The notes: generated from the letters alone by a model not told the origin. 64,000 nucleotides of DNA from Roseiarcus sp963836695 (GCA_963836695.1 CAWIKX010000009.1:248001-312000), one strand, 5' to 3'. Shown: positions 35,739 through 45,190, counted from the first letter of the stretch. Translations and numbers: made by a program.

Positions 35739-36657
35739 ATGGACCTCGCGGATAAGCTCAAGATGGCACTCGACGAAGGCAGGCTCCTGATCCTTGGAGC
35801 GCAGGTAGTTTTCGGATGTCAGTTTCAAATGGTCTTCCAGGAGCGGTTTCAGGATGCCCCTCGGGAGAGTCAGGCCGTGCAGGGAATCGGCCTGTCTGGC
35901 CCTTATGCTTGCGGTGGGGCTTCTGATCACGCCGTCGATGACGCATCAGATAGCCTACCGGGGCGAGGATCGAAGAGGAGCGCTCCGGGTCGCATCAACG
36001 TGCGCTAGCCTGGCCATGGTTCCGATGACACTCGGGCTGGGCGCGACAACCTTTGTTGTTTTTGAGAGCCTGTTCAACCGCAACGTCGGCGTCGTTGCGG
36101 GCATTGCGTTTGCCGCTGTAGCCTTTTTGTTTCTCTATGCGCTCGGCCTCATTCTCCGGATCGGACACAAGGGTCAGATGCCTCTTTCAGAAAAACAAAC
36201 GCTGCTGAAGAACAAGATCGAGCAATTACTGACCGAGGCCAGGGTCATCATTCCTGGCGCTCAGGCCCTCCTCGGCTTCCAGTTCGTCGTGGTCTTCGTG
36301 CGATCGTTCGCGGAGCTGCCAGGATGGGCTAAAATAACCCATGCTGCCGCGCTGGCGGCCGTCGCCCTGTCCGTCATTTTGTTGATGACGCCGGCGGCGC
36401 TTCACCGGATCGCCTATGACGGCGAAAACGTCCAGTCTTTCTTCCGGATTAGCTCGGCGCTCGTCATCACGGCCGCCCTCCCCCTGGCTGTCGGTATCGC
36501 CGCAGACCTTTGCGTGGTGGGGTTCAGGATAACCGGCGGGCCCCAGCTTGCTTCGCTGACCGGCTGCGTATCTTTGCTGATCCTCATGACGTTCTGGTTC
36601 TTCTATCCGCTCTGGCTGCGCCACACCAGGAAAGCGAGCTTTCAAAGCCATGGGTGA
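35739..36657 (+). pseudogene. Tandem DUF6328-type membrane protein, frameshifted
   Basis: Two homologous halves of about 140 residues. First half: LADKLKMALDEGRLLILGAQ, FQMVFQERFQD, then a one-base shift near 35895 into LALMLAVGLLITPSMTHQIA and the second half NKIEQLLTEARVIIPGAQAL, HAAALAAVALSVILLMTPAA, LHRIAYDGENVQSFFR. Each half has three to four hydrophobic segments. The ORF from 35854 could still be translated as a 267-aa protein, but it would miss the natural N-terminus. It overlaps the isochorismatase gene by 8 bases. Confidence 0.7.
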
Positions 36658-37255
36658 GCTTATAGGCCCGATCGGTCCCAACGCCGCCCATCTCTGCATC
36701 GACATGCAGCGCCTATTCTCGGATGAGGGGCCCTGGCCTATGGACTGGATGCCGCGCGTGACGCCTAAAGTCGAGCAGCTCATCGCGCGCGCTCCTGAGC
36801 GGACAATCTTCACGCGCTTTCTCCCGCCCGAAACGCCGGAGGATGCGCACGGAAGATGGCGCGCTTATTACGAGAAGTGGTCTCAGGTAACCCGTTGCCA
36901 GCTCGACAATCGGCTTATCGAGCTCGTGCCAGTACTCGCCCGATATGCGCCTCCGGCGGCCATATTTGACAAGACCGTTTATTCCGCCTTCGGCAACCCG
37001 CAGCTCCATCACCATCTTCGCAGCCGCCAGATCGACACACTCATTTTTTCCGGGTCGGAGACGGATGTTTGCGTATTGTCGTCAGTTCTTGCCGCGGTCG
37101 ATTATGGCTACCGGGTCGTTATCGCTGAGGACGCGGTCTGCAGCTCCTCGGATGAAGGCCACGATGCGTTAATTGAGCTGTTCAATCAGCGTTTCACCAT
37201 CCAGCTCGAACCGGCAAAAGTTGAGGCAATTCTAGGTGCTTGGCAGGTCTTGTGA
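36650..37255 (+). CDS. Isochorismatase-family cysteine hydrolase
   Basis: 201-aa cytoplasmic hydrolase. The catalytic triad is clear: D18 in HLCIDMQRLF, K108 in AIFDKTVYSAF and C141 in GSETDVCVLSSVLAAVD. Members hydrolyse amide, nicotinamide or isochorismate substrates; the substrate is unknown. It starts 8 bases inside the preceding gene and is followed closely by the DUF2252 gene, so these three genes look co-transcribed. Confidence 0.9.
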   Translation: MGELIGPIGPNAAHLCIDMQRLFSDEGPWPMDWMPRVTPKVEQLIARAPERTIFTRFLPPETPEDAHGRWRAYYEKWSQVTRCQLDNRLIELVPVLARYAPPAAIFDKTVYSAFGNPQLHHHLRSRQIDTLIFSGSETDVCVLSSVLAAVDYGYRVVIAEDAVCSSSDEGHDALIELFNQRFTIQLEPAKVEAILGAWQVL

Positions 37256-37283
37256 CATTCTTGCGACGCCGCTAGAACGCCTC

Positions 37284-38486
37284 ATGCCCAAAGTCGCAGA
37301 TGCCCACGTCACCCCCCACCGGCGCGGTCCGGTTCTGGAGAGCTTGCGGAACCAGAAAATGGCGCGGTCCGCGCTGGATTATGTGCGCGGCTCTCCGACT
37401 AAATTTTACGAATGGCTTGAAAAAGGTTCCGCCGCGATTCCTCAAGGGCCCGCAGTTTGGATCTGCGGCGACTGTCATGTTGGCAATGTTGGCCCTGTCG
37501 CTAACGCCGATGGGCAATTTCAGGTCGAAATCCGCGACTTCGATCAGACTGTAATTGGCAATCCCGCCCATGACCTGATCCGGCTCGGTCTCTCCCTCGC
37601 CGCCGCGTCTGTTGTTTCGGACCTACCGGGCCTGACCATCGCCGAGATTCTGGAAGCGATGATCGGCCAATACGAAGCGGCTTTCAGCGTTGCATCCGAC
37701 AAAGCCGGCCATCTCGACGAGCCGAAGTCTATTCGTAACGTCAATCGGCGTGCCGCGGAGGCGAGTTGGACCACACTGGCCGAGGAAGACATGGAGGGCC
37801 AAAACTTCAAGTTGCCCCTCGGCAAGAGTTTTTGGCCGCTTCTCGCTGAGGAGCGCCGCGAAATCGAACGGCTTTTCCGCAACGGAGCGCTACGGCGGCT
37901 TTTGACCAAAGGAAAAGGTCGAGACGAGGACGCGGATGTTCGGATGATCGACGCCGCTTATTGGAGAAAGGGCTGCAGCTCCCTCGGCCATCTCAGATAT
38001 GCTGTTCTCGTTCAGATTGGACGGAAATCCGATCGTCGGAGACATTGTCTCCTGGATCTCAAAGAGGCGGTTAGGCCTCGGGCGCCGCATGCCGCCGCCG
38101 GGATGCCGCGAGATTATGCCCGTCGGGTGGTAACCGGGGCTTCGCATCTTTCCCCCCATCTCGGAAGCCGCATGCAGGCGGTGGAAATAATGGGCAAACC
38201 GGTGTTTGTGCGCGAGTTGTTGCCGCAAGACCTGAAGATCGAAATAACCGCGCTCGACCGCAAAGAGGCCACCCGGGTTGCGGGCTATTTGGCGGCGATC
38301 GTGGGGGAGGCGCATGGGCGGCAGATGCACCGCGACGAGCGAAGGGACTGGTGTAAGGAACTGCGACGCAACCGTGCGAAAGCGCTTAATGCGCCTTCGT
38401 GGCTCTGGCGGAGCGTCGTCGATCTCCTCCTTGAGCATCAGCGCGGCTATCTTGAGCACTGCCGTGCGGTGTCTGCCGCCGGCTGA
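37284..38486 (+). CDS. DUF2252 family protein, copy 1
   Basis: 400-aa protein related to the aminoglycoside/homoserine kinase fold. Starts MPKVADAHVTPHRRGPVLES; a GTG at 37236 is possible. Family features: KMARSALDYVRGSPTKFYEW, VWICGDCHVGNVGPVAN, EIRDFDQTVIGNPAHDLIRL (Asp residues of the kinase-like site), YWRKGCSSLGHLRYAVLVQI and FVRELLPQDLKIEI. Function is not established. A paralogue at 50214-51422 is interrupted by TAG at the Gln of YAVLVQIG. Confidence 0.9.
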   Translation: MPKVADAHVTPHRRGPVLESLRNQKMARSALDYVRGSPTKFYEWLEKGSAAIPQGPAVWICGDCHVGNVGPVANADGQFQVEIRDFDQTVIGNPAHDLIRLGLSLAAASVVSDLPGLTIAEILEAMIGQYEAAFSVASDKAGHLDEPKSIRNVNRRAAEASWTTLAEEDMEGQNFKLPLGKSFWPLLAEERREIERLFRNGALRRLLTKGKGRDEDADVRMIDAAYWRKGCSSLGHLRYAVLVQIGRKSDRRRHCLLDLKEAVRPRAPHAAAGMPRDYARRVVTGASHLSPHLGSRMQAVEIMGKPVFVRELLPQDLKIEITALDRKEATRVAGYLAAIVGEAHGRQMHRDERRDWCKELRRNRAKALNAPSWLWRSVVDLLLEHQRGYLEHCRAVSAAG

Positions 38487-38732
38487 CTTCTCATGGCGCA
38501 CCTGCTCCGCCCTTTAACCTCCCCGGAGCCCGACATAAGACGGTTTTGCCGCAACAGGTCATAGCCAAGGGAAGCCAATCGATATGGGACCGCTACAAAG
38601 TGACAGGATAAGCGGCCGTCCTAAGCGCGCACCACAGCATCTATGTCTACGCTACGCGTCAAAGGTATGGGGGATGCTGAGATCAAGTTACGAGAGGGAA
38701 GCGGACGCAGAATCCCGTTCCTCTCTCCTGCC

Positions 38733-39840
38733 TCATTTGTTCGAGTTGTCCTCCAATCTGTTCGACAAGACCGGTGACGAGATCAGTTCCCAAGCTACCT
38801 TCGCGGGGTGGTCCATACCCATTCCATCATCACAGACAAACAGCGCGCCCTCGCCCTCCGGCGTTATCGCAAAGGTGACCCTCACGACACCACCTGCGTC
38901 CTCCGGATAAGCGTGCTTTAGGGCATTCGTGACGAGCTCGTTGACAACCAAACCGAGGGGAACGGCTCGCTCGTGGGGCAAACGCAGTGGGGCAAGGTCC
39001 ACCTCAATCTGAATACCTTCCTTGCGCTGATTCAGACTGCCGCATAACGCGCGTAGGTAATCCGCCAGTTCAACAATGCCCCCCGCGCCGGTTGGTGAGA
39101 GCTGATCGTAAGCGATGCCTATGGCCGCAACCCGATCCATGACCTGGCGCAAATTGCGCCGCAGGCCCTCGGTAGCGTTATTGCGCCCCTGAGCCATCAA
39201 TAGGGATTGTATGAGCTGGAAATCGTTTTTGAATCTATGTTCCAGCTCCCTTAGGAGCGTCTTCTGCGTGGCCAGAGCGACTGCTGCGTCAACGGCCTCC
39301 TGCATACTTCGTTGCAACGCCATACGGCTATGCAAAGACAATCCCAGGATATTGGCCATCGTCAGCAAAAAGATGGTGTCGTTCTGCCCGAAGTGGCGGG
39401 GCGTATCGCTATCGACTTCGAGAACTCCCCAAACGTTTCCGTCTATAGCGATTGGCACGTTCAGGAGCGAGGTGATGCCATGTTCTCTCATCACAGGCGA
39501 TATCCGCAAGTCCGGTTCACTGACGAAATCGTAAATGATCAGAGGCTGACCGTTTGGAGCGTTTGCCCTGGCACGGAGCCTGGATCAGCTCCGAACGTAG
39601 CGTGCCCCACGACACCAGGGCGCCAACCCAGACCTGCTACGACGAGGAGATCTCCCAGGGCCGGACGATGTTGCAAAACCTTAGTGTGATTAATGCCAAT
39701 GCCACGGGCGGCCTGCACAGCGGTAAGCTGCAGTAGAGCGGGATGTCACTGCTGTCGGCCACCATACGGCTGAAGTCAGCCAGGATTTGCTGATACCGCT
39801 GAAACCGATCAGGGCTGCTTAGGTGTCCGTCAGCTGACAT
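38733..39840 (-). pseudogene. GAF-domain HWE/HisKA_2 histidine kinase with two frameshifts
   Basis: N-terminus MSADGHLSSPDRFQRYQQIL shifts frame near 39735 into QLTAVQAARGIGINHTKVLQ (GAF domain), and again near 39525 into IIYDFVSEPDLRISPVMREH. The rest is open: LNVPIAIDGNVWGVLEVDS (GAF), LRELEHRFKNDFQLIQSLL with the phospho-acceptor His, LGLVVNELVTNALKHAYPED and FVCDDGMGM (HATPase). Such kinases feed the general stress response in this order. The part from 39509 down could still make a kinase domain. Confidence 0.75.
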
Positions 39841-40042
39841 TCGACTCCGAAGACCTCACCATAATCCCCGTTCGACGCCTACAGTAAAGCCGCATTCTCG
39901 CATACTCGGCAACGGGCGACTTATGCGGCCCCTACGGCCGCCAGGCCAACGCGGCCTGCACAACAGATACACCCGACGTCGCGGAAACCCCATGGTGCGG
40001 ATTTCTGCCGGGCTGTGTGAAATCCAACGCGGCCCGGCGCTC

Positions 40043-40678
40043 TCACGCCGGCGCAAACAGCGCCGCCTGTCGCACTCCGTCGAAGATGAATTGCACGGCC
40101 AGTCCTGCGAGCAGCACACCGGATATCCGGCCGACAACGTCGGAGCCCGTCTGCCCCAGACGGCGCACAAGGCGCTCAGAAACGAGCATGGCGACATAGG
40201 TGACAGCGAGGCAGATCGCGACCATCAGCACGACTGCAGCCCTTTCCAGCCACACCTCCGTGCGGCCCCTAACCAACACGACAGCCGCAAGACTGCCGGG
40301 GCCCGCAATCACCGGAAACGCCAGCGGAAATATCGCGATGTCGCCGGCGCATTGCGCATCTCGTGTTTCGCTCGCGTTGATGGATGACAGGCCTGGATTT
40401 GAGAAGGTCAGGGTCAGGGCCTGCAGGAATAGGAGCACGCCGCCCGCCACCCGAAAGGCCGGCAGCGACACGCGCAGCAGTGAAAGCACCGCGCCGCCGC
40501 CCAGGGCGAATAGCAGTAGAACGAAACCCGCGATCGTTACCGACCGGGCGGCCAAACTCTTGCGTTCCGGCCGATGCACGCCGGCGGTCAGGGCGCCGAA
40601 AACGACCGCCGTTTCGATCGGACCGATCGTCACGAATACCGTGACGAACGCCGAAAGGAGGTTCGGCGGCAAGTTCAT
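40043..40678 (-). CDS. MarC family integral membrane protein
   Basis: 211-aa inner-membrane protein with six predicted helices. Typical segments are FVTVFVTIGPIETAVVFGAL (in place of the usual IDPxG), FRVAGGVLLFLQALTL, IAIFPLAFPVIAGPGSLAAV and RISGVLLAGLAVQFIFDGVR. The transport role of MarC/UPF0056 proteins is undecided. It is flanked by gaps and read opposite to its right neighbours. Confidence 0.92.
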   Translation of the reverse strand: MNLPPNLLSAFVTVFVTIGPIETAVVFGALTAGVHRPERKSLAARSVTIAGFVLLLFALGGGAVLSLLRVSLPAFRVAGGVLLFLQALTLTFSNPGLSSINASETRDAQCAGDIAIFPLAFPVIAGPGSLAAVVLVRGRTEVWLERAAVVLMVAICLAVTYVAMLVSERLVRRLGQTGSDVVGRISGVLLAGLAVQFIFDGVRQAALFAPA

Positions 40679-40973
40679 TCGCTATCCAAACTGCAATGCG
40701 GTTGGACCGCCTCCGGCCCTTCGGCGACCGAGTTAGGAGCGGGGGAAAAATCTGCAAGCGAGGCCTTGACGCCTTTTTGGCCTTCCTAATTTTTCGCGCC
40801 GAGCGCCACATGGCTCGACGACGGTCAGGGGCGCCGCGGTCGGCGGAGGCTTCGCCCGAAGCCACCTGCATGCCGCACCTGTCGGGGAGCGCCCCAGCCC
40901 ATGCTCTTCATGAACCTGCCGTGAGGGACGTTAACTATTAGATTTCGCCCGAGAAAAAATTTTCAGAACCCCT

Positions 40974-41085
40974 CTTGAAGCCTTTTTTTTCTAAACCAAA
41001 TCGTGCGCGTCGAGGCCTGCTGGCTAGGTGAGAGCGCCGGCAAAAGCCGGCGTCATATCCATGTTGCTTCACGGAGGATGTGGCT
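40974..41085 (+). promoter_or_regulatory. Heat-shock leader: sigma-32-like promoter and ROSE-like RNA thermometer
   Basis: CTTGAAG at 40974-40980 and a CCAAAT box 15 bases on resemble a sigma-32 promoter. The leader contains a GCCGGC-AAAA-GCCGGC hairpin at about 41037-41052 and ends TTGCTTCACGGAGG, where TTGCTTC can pair with the Shine-Dalgarno GGAGG at 41073, the usual design of ROSE elements before rhizobial hsp20 genes. Confidence 0.55.
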
Positions 41086-41553
41086 ATGCGAACTTTTGAC
41101 TTTACCCCCTACTATCGCTCAACGGTCGGCTTCGACCGCCTCTTCGACCTGCTCGACCAGAGCATTCGCTCCGACTGGCCGCCTTACAACATCGAGAAGA
41201 AGAGCGAGGACCAGTACCGGATCACCATGACCGTCGCCGGCTTTGCTGCGAACGAAATCGAATTGGTCCAGCACGGCGGTATGCTCCTCGTGACGGGCCA
41301 GAAGGGTGAGCAGCCTGAGTTGCTACACCAGGGCATTCCGCTGAGCTTTAAGCAGAGCTTCAATCTCGCTGACCACGTGAAGGTCGTCGGGGCAAACGTG
41401 GAACACGGTCTGCTTATGATCGATCTCGTGCGCGAGGTGCCTGAGGAGCTGAAGCCGCGGCGCATCCAAATCGGCACAGTTGCCGAGACTAAGGCGGTGC
41501 AGCAGGATAATCAGCCGAAGCAGATCGACACAGGCGCCCAAAGGGCTGCCTGA
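41086..41553 (+). CDS. Hsp20/alpha-crystallin small heat-shock protein
   Basis: 155-aa IbpA-type chaperone that holds unfolding proteins. ATG 41086 is preferred to GTG 41080 because GGAGG lies 8 bases upstream. N-terminal FTPYYRSTVGFDRLFDLLDQ, then alpha-crystallin core YNIEKKSEDQYRITMTVAGF, and the conserved GLLMIDLVREVPEELKPRRI with the IxI-type tail motif (RIQIG). Probably heat-regulated through its leader. Confidence 0.93.
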   Translation: MRTFDFTPYYRSTVGFDRLFDLLDQSIRSDWPPYNIEKKSEDQYRITMTVAGFAANEIELVQHGGMLLVTGQKGEQPELLHQGIPLSFKQSFNLADHVKVVGANVEHGLLMIDLVREVPEELKPRRIQIGTVAETKAVQQDNQPKQIDTGAQRAA

Positions 41554-41614
41554 TCTGAGAACTTTACTGCGGTCCGCCTCCCGGTTGCCAGCCGGGCGGC
41601 CCCGATTGCGGAGA

Positions 41615-41929
41615 ATGGAGATGAACCGGAGCTTTAGCCTTTTCCAGTCAACCCGAGCCTCTGCCACGCGTTACGGGGCGGCGATCTACACCCATCCCAG
41701 TGACGTCACCAGCAATCCGAAGCTGACAACGGCGGAAAAGAGGGCGATCCTGGCGTCGTGGATTTCCGATGCCCGTGCGGTCGAGAACGCGCCTTCATTG
41801 CGCCAGCTCGATAGTGGTGCAGTCGTCGAAGTTGATGCAATTCTGCAGGCGCTGGCTTTTGCTCGACCAACAGGCGCCCGCCCGCAGAGAGAACGGCAAG
41901 CGGCTGCACCTCTCGGGCCGAAGTCGTAA
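41615..41929 (+). CDS. Hypothetical protein downstream of hsp20
   Basis: 104-aa soluble protein, MEMNRSFSLFQSTRASATRY, with SNPKLTTAEKRAILASWISD and DARAVENAPSLRQLD. This DPKLTxxEKRAILASWxSDAxAVExxPxLR pattern is frequent in alphaproteobacterial hypothetical proteins. ATG 41615 or 41621 may be the start. It is 60 bp after the Hsp20 gene. Confidence 0.72.
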   Translation: MEMNRSFSLFQSTRASATRYGAAIYTHPSDVTSNPKLTTAEKRAILASWISDARAVENAPSLRQLDSGAVVEVDAILQALAFARPTGARPQRERQAAAPLGPKS

Positions 41930-41930
41930 C

Positions 41931-42104
41931 GTGCTTTCAAGGTGGATGAAGCGCATCAGCCCCTCGAAGGGCTCTAACGACAATGATGACGACCCGCCGC
42001 CTGCCCCCGCAGGTTTAGGAATTCCGTTTCGTCCCAAACCTTTGTCGCCGGCCCGTGGCGTGTGTCTTGAAAGAGCACGAGAGTTAGCGTGCGCCATCGG
42101 CTGA
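41931..42104 (+). CDS. Small hypothetical protein
   Basis: 57-aa ORF with GTG start one base after the preceding stop. Acidic and proline-rich linker (NDNDDDPPPAPAGLGIPFRP) between basic ends. The close spacing suggests coupling. No family recognised. Confidence 0.4.
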   Translation: MLSRWMKRISPSKGSNDNDDDPPPAPAGLGIPFRPKPLSPARGVCLERARELACAIG

Positions 42105-42425
42105 ATGTGGTGCAGGGCGGAGCTTCGATGGCTCCGCCCGTGGCACGATCAGTAACGGCCCCAAGCCGTGCTGGCGCATCTTTGCACGCGTCTTCGCCGA
42201 CCAGGTCGGCTATGCGCGGGCTTCCTCTCCACGCCACAAAACGAAAAATGGAACTCGCCGGAACGCGTCGTCAAAATCGTGGCGCTGTCCGCGCTTCGGG
42301 CGCGTAAGCTGCATTGCGGCACCTGCGCTCGTAACGCGATTTCTTGTATTGCCTCTTGTCTGACCAAGATAAGATCGGGACTGAGGCCCTACTAGATCAG
42401 GACGACCGCCTAAAGGGAGGAGGAA

Positions 42426-42674
42426 ATGCCAGGCGTCATTGATTTTGAATACGAGAACGATCGCTGTATCGAAGCCGGCATTATTGCGGACAGTTGGCGC
42501 TGTCAAAACATCCGGCTGCAGCTGAACGAGACCATGGCGACATCAGAATTACCCGACACTTTGCTAGTCTCGGCCGGGCTGTGTGCCCTGCTCGACATGC
42601 TTGAGGGCGACGGCTTGAGCCGCCACGACGCAAAGGCGTTCATCGCGAGAAGCCTGAGCGCGCTTCGGGAATGA
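42426..42674 (+). CDS. Hypothetical protein
   Basis: 82-aa protein with a strong site (GGGAGGAGGAA) before the ATG. MPGVIDFEYENDRCIEAGII, then a helical C-terminus LCALLDMLEGDGLSRHDAKA. No domain recognised. A gap of about 320 bp without a gene precedes it (42105-42425). Confidence 0.65.
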   Translation: MPGVIDFEYENDRCIEAGIIADSWRCQNIRLQLNETMATSELPDTLLVSAGLCALLDMLEGDGLSRHDAKAFIARSLSALRE

Positions 42675-43014
42675 AACGCTGGTCGACCGGCGCGCATTTC
42701 GTGGCAGGACAAGGTGCGCATGCCGGCAGACGCGGCTTGGACGGCATACGATAAGGCAAAGTATTTGCACCCGTCCCGCACCAAGGGTGCATTGGTCAGT
42801 GTTAGCCATTTTTGGCCGCCTAGCCTGTGCCGCATCTCATAGCGCATACCGTCGCGCCGGGCAGGGTGTCACGCATCCTGTCACGCGAGCGGGCTCATCG
42901 TCTCGGGCGCTCAAGCTTTTGGACGAACTCCAGTGAATGGGCGGCGAAGACCTCTCGGCGGCGAAGACCTCCTCGAGCTTTCGGTCGTAGGTTCGCCATC
43001 GCATCCACATTAGT
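42675..43014. other. Gap before the IS5 remnant
   Basis: No gene supported. A near-direct repeat (ggcggcgaagacctc, twice at about 42950) precedes the IS5 fragment, suggesting past rearrangement. Confidence 0.35.
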
Positions 43015-43251
43015 TTGCGACGTAGTCGCCGACGCCACCCCCCAGCCAGCTCCAGCGGATGAACCGGTTATAGATCGTCTTATGCGGGCCATATTCCCTC
43101 GGCGCGTCACGCCAGCGAAGCCCATTCCTGATCACGAACACGATGGCGCTAACAATCCGCCGTCGTCCACCCGCGCGATGCCGTGCAACCGCGGAAAAAA
43201 CCCCTCGATCCGGCGCATATGCGCTTCAGAAAGCAAAAACAAATCAGACAT
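43015..43251 (-). pseudogene. N-terminal fragment of an IS5-family transposase
   Basis: Minus strand reads MSDLFLLSEAHMRRIEGFFP, HGIARVDDGG, then after a one-base shift IVSAIVFVIRNGLRWRDAPR and YGPHKTIYNRFIRWSWLG. This is the start of an IS427-group transposase. The central and C-terminal parts are missing; a C-terminal piece of the same group lies at 24584-24775. Confidence 0.8.
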
Positions 43252-43322
43252 GGCGAAGCCTCCTCGCCTCGCCCATAAATCAGCCAATCCAACCCTATGC
43301 AAGAAATTTAATAGGTCCTGAG

Positions 43323-44350
43323 CCTAGTTGTTTAGTCCCGGCATTTGATGGTGCATTGTTTTCTCCGGCTGGAGGGATGCGCTATGGGACAGGTTCTTCA
43401 CGCAAGCGCCACGACGACAGAGGCGGTCCGTCGAGCGATACAGCACAGTCAAGCGAGCCTGAGGGAGCTGGCAAAGCGCTACGGGATCAATCCGAAGACG
43501 GTCGCCAAGTGGAAACGACGAAAGTCCGTCTCCGATTTGCGGACGGGGCCGAGAGAACCAAAGTCGACGGTGCTGACGGTCGAAGACGAGGCCGTCATCG
43601 TCGCCTTCCGTCGGCATACGCTGCTGCCGCTGGACGATTGCCTCTATTCCTTGCAGGCCACGATCCCGCATTTGACGCGATCAAGCCTGCATCGCTGCCT
43701 TCAGCGCCATGGGATCAGCCGCTTGCCGGACGTCGAAGGCGACAAGCCCACAAGGAAGAAGTTCAAGTCTTATCCGATCGGCTTCTTTCACCTCGACATC
43801 GCCGAGGTGCAGACTGCCGAAGGCAAACTCTATCTATTCGTGGCCATCGACCGCACGAGCAAATTCGCATTCGTCCAGTTGGTGGAAAGCGCCAACCGGG
43901 TGACGGCCTCCGCCTTCCTGGTCGCGTTGATCGCCGCCATTCCCTACAAGATTCATACGATCCTGACGGATAACGGCATCCAGTTCCGCTTCGCGCCGCG
44001 CTACGCCGACGGCCCCACCGCGCGCTACATGACGCACATGTTCGACATGCGATGCCGCGAGAACAGCATCGAGCATCGCTTCACCAAGATCAATCATCCC
44101 TGGACCAACGGACAGGTCGAGCGAATGAACCGCACGATCAAGGAAGCGACCGTCAAACGCTACCACTACGACACACACGAGCGGCTGAAGTCCCACCTCG
44201 CAAACTTCGTCGACGCTTACAACTTCGCCCGACGATTGAAGACCCTCAAGGGCCTGACGCCCTACGAATTCATCGCCAAAGCATGGACAAAAGAGCCCAA
44301 AAGATTCAAACTCGACCCAATCCACCAAATGCCGGGACTAAACACCTAGT
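43323..44350 (+). mobile_element. IS481-like insertion sequence with target duplication
   Basis: Terminal inverted repeats of 23 bp with one mismatch (43329-43351 and 44322-44344, starting TGTTTAGTCCCGGCATTTG) are flanked on both sides by the 6-bp direct repeat CCTAGT (43323-43328, 44345-44350). The element proper is 1016 bp. Intact ends and duplication indicate a recent insertion. Confidence 0.92.
43384..44349 (+). CDS. IS481-family transposase
   Basis: 321-aa DDE transposase. HTH region ASLRELAKRYGINPKTVAKW, then integrase core: FHLDIAEVQTAEGKLYLFVA (first Asp), IHTILTDNGIQFRF (second Asp) and NHPWTNGQVERMNRTIKEAT (Glu). The frame is intact. The last Thr codon partly, and the TAG stop fully, lie in the duplicated target sequence rather than in the element. 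Confidence 0.95.
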   Translation: MGQVLHASATTTEAVRRAIQHSQASLRELAKRYGINPKTVAKWKRRKSVSDLRTGPREPKSTVLTVEDEAVIVAFRRHTLLPLDDCLYSLQATIPHLTRSSLHRCLQRHGISRLPDVEGDKPTRKKFKSYPIGFFHLDIAEVQTAEGKLYLFVAIDRTSKFAFVQLVESANRVTASAFLVALIAAIPYKIHTILTDNGIQFRFAPRYADGPTARYMTHMFDMRCRENSIEHRFTKINHPWTNGQVERMNRTIKEATVKRYHYDTHERLKSHLANFVDAYNFARRLKTLKGLTPYEFIAKAWTKEPKRFKLDPIHQMPGLNT

Positions 44351-44460
44351 GCGGCCCGCTACTTTCCGGAAGGTTCATCAATGGAACAAAGCACCAGTAC
44401 GCCAGTTCCATAGTCAGACGGGCAAAGCCATCTCCGAGCCTGTCTCGCTGGAGCCTCCAA

Positions 44461-44769
44461 ATGGATAATGCCGCAAACACAGCACCCTATATGGGGTTTA
44501 TCAGCTGGATTATTCTAGGATTAATCGCCGGCTTTATAGGGAGTAAGATAGTAAACAAAACAGGTGAGGGTCTCATACTTGACATTATACTAGGCGTAGT
44601 TGGCGCGGTTTTAGGAGGTTATTTGTTCAACCTGTTCGGAGCACAGGGGGTGACCGGGTTGAATTTATGGAGTTTGCTCGTAGCAGTGATTGGGGCAATT
44701 GTCGTCCTTGTGATTTACAGGTTGGTGATCGGTGGTGGACGTCTGGCCCCACCTCGTTCCCGTATCTGA
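44461..44769 (+). CDS. GlsB/YeaQ/YmgE family stress membrane protein
   Basis: 102-aa protein with three hydrophobic segments rich in Gly: WIILGLIAGFIGSKIV, ILDIILGVVGAVLGGYLFNL and LWSLLVAVIGAIVVLVIYRL. This is the transglycosylase-associated protein family, small inner-membrane stress proteins. The DNA is visibly richer in A and T than its neighbours (for example 44530-44600), which suggests acquisition from another source. A CspA and other stress genes lie further along. Confidence 0.9.
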   Translation: MDNAANTAPYMGFISWIILGLIAGFIGSKIVNKTGEGLILDIILGVVGAVLGGYLFNLFGAQGVTGLNLWSLLVAVIGAIVVLVIYRLVIGGGRLAPPRSRI

Positions 44770-45085
44770 CGCGACCGAGCGCTGGCCGCGCGCCGCAACT
44801 GCGTCCGAAGTTCCGTGTCGGGCGGCCGGCAGGAGCGGTAACGGACCATCTTGCGGTCAGCGCCGACAATAGAGCAGGCCCGCCGTTCCCGACGGGCCCT
44901 CGTGGCCCGAAGACGCGCGACGCCTTCGCGCTTGACGGCGGGCCTATCATTTTTCCGATAGAAGCTCGCGAAGCGCGGCGGCATCCAACATCTGCTCGGC
45001 CAAAAGCTTCTTCAGTTTGACGTTCTCGTCCTCGAGCTGCTTCAGCCTTTGGCCTCGGAGACATCCACGCCGCCGTAGTCGACAA
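44770..45085 (-). pseudogene. IS3-family transposase remnant
   Basis: Minus strand gives LKQLEDENVKLKKLLAEQML, DAAALRELLSEK*, then VKREGVARLRATRARRERRA, CSIVGADRKMVRYRSCRPPD and TELRTQL. This is the OrfA end and OrfB start of an IS3-family element. The catalytic domain is missing and the frame is broken. Confidence 0.75.
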
Positions 45086-45190
45086 TCGTTGAGCGCCAGA
45101 TGTAAATGAGGTTACTGCTTTTTCTCGGGCGTTATCGGCGTCACCGGCTGCGAGCCTCCGCTGGATTTGGGCCCAGGGGTAACGCCGGCG

